A stretch of 64,000 bases of DNA from Branchiostoma belcheri. Its lineage: Eukaryota; Chordata; Leptocardii; Amphioxiformes; Branchiostomatidae. The position numbers and the translations under genes were made by a program. The notes beneath the pieces are model-generated. The model was not told the DNA's origin. It saw only the letters and a list, made by a program, of their open reading frames with translations, and ran no database searches. This document shows positions 61,258-64,000 of this stretch, piece after piece. Location: the NCBI RefSeq assembly GCF_001625305.1, contig NW_017803943.1:1919195-1983194 (forward strand), in the 5' to 3' direction. Numbering within the stretch: the stretch's first letter is position 1; each line of letters starts with the position of its first letter.

Positions 61258-61740
61258 TGACCTCACTGTCAAGTTGTCCTGCGAGGACGTTCTTTGCAAT
61301 TCCGTGGAAACACCTCCTGTATTTAGAGAACAAAAAAGGTCAATACACCAATGAAAAAGAAATGCGGGGTCGTATACGAAATACAGTGTCAAGGTCACAA
61401 CTCCAAGGGGTCTTGTGAGGAAACATCACTATCAAGTTCTCTTGCAAGAACGTTCTTTGCAATTCCGTGGAAACACCTAAAATAAAATTAAATGTATGGT
61501 CGTATATCATTGTCAAGTTTATAAATCCAAGGGCACGTTAGAGGAAACGTATATTGGAGAAACTGGGAGATCACTCAAGGCTGTGTTCTTAGAATTCAAA
61601 CAGCTTAGCTTGACTACTTACTAAGAAGTAGAAGTATCAGAAACCATTTCGATAAATGTTTTTGGGAATTTGAATGCTTTAATTGATAACGTCAAATACA
61701 CACTTAAGTTTGAAGGTTATGATAGATAACAATACGATTC
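61258..61740 (+). pseudogene. Penelope-like retroelement remnant: GIY-YIG endonuclease region
   Basis: At about 61348-61432 a frame reads MKKKCGVVYEIQCQ and then SKGSCEET. At about 61496-61612 a second, diverged copy of the same segment runs into TYIGETGRSLKAVFLEFKQ. Y-I-G-E-T-G-R-S-L-K is the hallmark of the GIY-YIG nuclease at the C-terminus of Penelope-like elements. A duplication of about 170 bp (both copies share acgttctttgcaattccgtg and gaaacacct) separates the two halves, and stops and frame changes are present. At about 61690 NVKYTLKFEG may be the following segment. Dead fragment; no reverse transcriptase part found nearby. Confidence 0.7.
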
Positions 61741-62711
61741 AAACTTAGAAACATGGAGTGAAATAAGGTAAATTAAATGTGGAAACATGTTATGTTATTA
61801 TCGTACATGTGCCAGCGCATTCAGCATTTAGTTGATCTACGCATACACAAACACTGCAGTTGATTCCATTTTCTAAATCCTAGATTTCATTCTACATGGA
61901 AAAAATGAATTTCCGTATATGGCAACCATTTTCAGTCTGACTGTACACAAGAAGTGCTTTGAACCCTATTCAGACCATGCTTTCTGGCCATGCGGATCAA
62001 AGAGGTGTGTGTGTCGGTGGGGGGCTTTGAGGATTAAATACTACCAAATAGTTTTTTCCATGTACATTCTAAAACACAGTGTAAAAATGGCTTATAATAC
62101 AGAGCCATTTGGTGTTTAACCAATGGCGTCTTCAAATCAGCACAAGATATGTATTTGATATAATTACTTTACATTAAATTACTTAAGATGATATTAATGT
62201 TACCACGAATTAACATAAAAACCTGAAACATATGCACTTATGCACAATCACAGGTTTCATTCTATATGCAAAACTGACATATCTTACATGGTGATTGTTT
62301 TCAATATGAGTGCATTGTAAATACATGTGATTGTACATTCAACATTAAGGTAATATTCATAGTGTTTTTTTATACATTAGGAACCATGCATTAATGGGTA
62401 CCTTACAAGGCCGCGTTCCTTATGATCCTACAATAATTCAATTGATATCGGCCATGCTAAGTTGAGCACACTCACTCTACATCACATTGAAACATTGCCA
62501 ACGAACTTCATACACACACAATCCCTTTTCATGGCAACTACAAACTGCACTTAGCGGCTGTCCGCAAGAGGCCCTTCCGCGCTGCAGACGTAAGACCGCA
62601 ACACTCAAAATGTAATAGAACAAATAAAATACATTGCTGCGGCCAATAGCACTGTCTTTGTGGACATAAGGGTAAAGGAAAGGCTTATCTCTCCAATCTG
62701 TTAATAAAACC
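61741..62711. other. Unassigned intergenic DNA
   Basis: AT-rich. No exon or repeat recognised. Confidence 0.35.
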
Positions 62712-62717
62712 TTTATT
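62712..62717 (-). terminator. Polyadenylation signal AATAAA
   Basis: AATAAA on the minus strand, about 210 nt downstream of the TGA that ends the repetitive-tail protein. The interval 62718-62927 is then the likely 3' UTR. Confidence 0.5.
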
Positions 62718-62927
62718 TCGGGTTTCAACAGAAACGACACTTTTGAGCGTCCAAAGATTCAACAATTTGAACATTAAAGGTTTCTCCTGTAAGCGCCCAG
62801 TGATTTCTAGGGCCTTTACATTATATTTCAATTATTTTTGATAATGAATGGTATCAAAGATTGGCCATTTCTTTTGTCTCACTTTGGTTTACACAGCAGT
62901 GGCGTTCCTATGGAAATGTAGATTGTA

Positions 62928-64000
62928 TCACTGTGTTTCCGCATTTGCGTACATAGAATTTAGCTCTGAGACAGTCGATCCTATGCCATAAGATAGATTT
63001 TCAGAATCCAAGGATCTAGTAATGGTCTGCGACTGACCCCTCTCTGGCTGATCTTGACCAGCTGTGATGTTCATGTTGGATTCGGGGATGGTCTGAGACT
63101 GACCCTGCCCTGTCTGATCATGACCACTGGTCATTGCAGTAGCTGTGGTGTGTGTGTTGGATTCATTGTTGGCCTTAGACGGGCCCTGCACTGTCTTAAC
63201 ATTCTGGTTGTCAACATTTCCATACTGGTGATGACCATTATTTGTCATTACAGTAGCTGTGGTGTTTGTGTTGGATTCAGTGATGGTATTAGACTGGTCC
63301 TGCCCTGTCTGATCTTGACCACTGGTCATTACAGTAGCTGTGGTGTGTGTGTTGGATTCATTGTTGGCCTTAGACGGGCCCTGCACTGTCTTAACATTCT
63401 GGTTGTCAACATTTCCATACTGGTGATGACCATTATTTGTCATTACAGTAGCTGTGGTGTTTGTGTTGGATTCAGTGATGGTATTAGACTGGTCCTGTCC
63501 TGTCTGATCATGACCACTGGTCATTACAGTAGCTGTGGTGTGTGTGTTGGATTCATTGTTGGCCTTAGACGGGCCCTGCACTGTCTTAACATGATGATTG
63601 TCAACATTTTCATACCGATGATAATCATCACTGGTCATTACAGTAGCTGTTGTGTTTGTTGGATTCAGTGATGGTATTAGACTGGTCCCGTCCTGTCTGA
63701 TCATGACCACTGGTCATTGCAGTAGCTGTGGTGATTGTGTGTGTGTTGGATTCAGTGATGGTCTGAGACCTGCCTGTCTGATAATGATCATTGGTCACTA
63801 GTGTAGCTGTGCTGATCATGTTGGATTCAGTGATGGTATTAGACTGATCCTGTCCTGTCTGATCATGACCACTTGTCATTACAGAAACTGCTGTGTTCGT
63901 GTTTCTTCCAACAACATTGAGCCCTAAAGGAGGAAGCCTTGTCTTTATATTGTAGCTCACTGTGGCAATGATGATGATAATCAGGAAGATACCAGCTGCT
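62928..64000 (-). CDS. C-terminal part of a transmembrane protein with a repetitive YxN-bearing tail (partial, frame broken)
   Basis: The gene enters from beyond the window. At 63999-63961 it encodes AAGIFLIIIIIAT, the end of a transmembrane helix, followed by SYNIKTRLPP and a hydrophilic tail. The tail alternates type-1 modules (27 aa: TATVMTSGHDQTGQDQSNTI then TESN) and type-2 modules (38 aa: MTNNGHHQYGNVDNQNVKTV then a QGPSKANNESN block). Type-2 tyrosines are exactly 195 nt apart (63614, 63419, 63224). The last residues are MYANAETQ. YENV, YGNV (twice) and YANA fit the pY-x-N pattern bound by Grb2-type SH2 domains, suggesting a signalling tail. A 2-nt deletion near 63655-63661 shifts the frame: the membrane-proximal part stops at 63628 while the rest stays open in the other frame to 62928. 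The ectodomain is unknown. From memory, similar tails occur on amphioxus LRR or Ig receptors. Confidence 0.7.

Noticed and set aside
63054..63671. 205-codon plus-strand open frame with Cys/Gly repeats
   Set aside because: It is the antisense shadow of the repetitive tail protein. The minus strand has the transmembrane helix, stop and poly(A) signal.

Overview
The window looks like invertebrate deuterostome nuclear DNA, most probably a cephalochordate (amphioxus, Branchiostoma-like). The basis is AT-rich (by eye) intron-dense DNA with GT-AG splice sites, many short inverted-repeat (MITE-like) elements, a tRNA-type SINE, Penelope-like retroelement remnants, and gene products with shuffled receptor domains (immunoglobulin domains joined to an intracellular SH3 domain; a transmembrane protein with a repetitive Thr/Asn/Gln-rich tail). 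The organism call is inference. There are no bacterial-style operons, rRNA genes or CRISPR arrays, and I found no convincing tRNA gene.

The best supported gene lies on the minus strand. Its coding exons run from 43427 down to 27250, with a probable non-coding first exon near 47936-48130. Seven coding exons (52, 15, 354, 300, 297, 258 and 215 nt) total 1491 nt, exactly 497 codons. Every internal junction is phase 1, so the reading frame closes without adjustment. The predicted 496-residue protein has a signal peptide, five residues from a 15-nt microexon, a V-like Ig domain lacking both canonical cysteines, two ordinary Ig domains, one transmembrane helix and a cytoplasmic SH3 domain. The ectodomain recalls the HEPACAM/CD2-SLAM type of adhesion receptor. 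A single-pass Ig receptor carrying its own SH3 domain is not an architecture I know.

The introns of this gene are structurally active. Five roughly 200-bp units (30569-31560) are decayed copies of the end of the transmembrane exon and its splice donor. The pyrimidine tract of the SH3 exon acceptor is the edge of a 167-bp tandem repeat (about 27475-27945) that merges into a MITE terminus.

The right edge (62928-64000, minus) is the 3' end of a second membrane protein gene. A hydrophobic helix is followed by a tail of alternating 27- and 38-residue modules carrying evenly spaced YxN motifs. A 2-nt deletion near 63655 breaks the frame in the middle of the tail.

Other possible coding pieces are weaker: a terminal-exon candidate at 22-198 (+), a two-exon candidate at 4583-5612 (-) with a MITE in its intron, and a cereblon/CULT-like exon at 51985-52093 (-). 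The remainder is mostly repeats and unassigned DNA: three MITE-like families (called A, B and C here), minisatellites at 640-1090 and 57648-58215, a diverged satellite-like block at 25965-26540, Penelope-like remnants at 61258-61740 and 52240-52385, and a SINE at about 34690-34850. All boundaries were read by eye and repeat limits are approximate.
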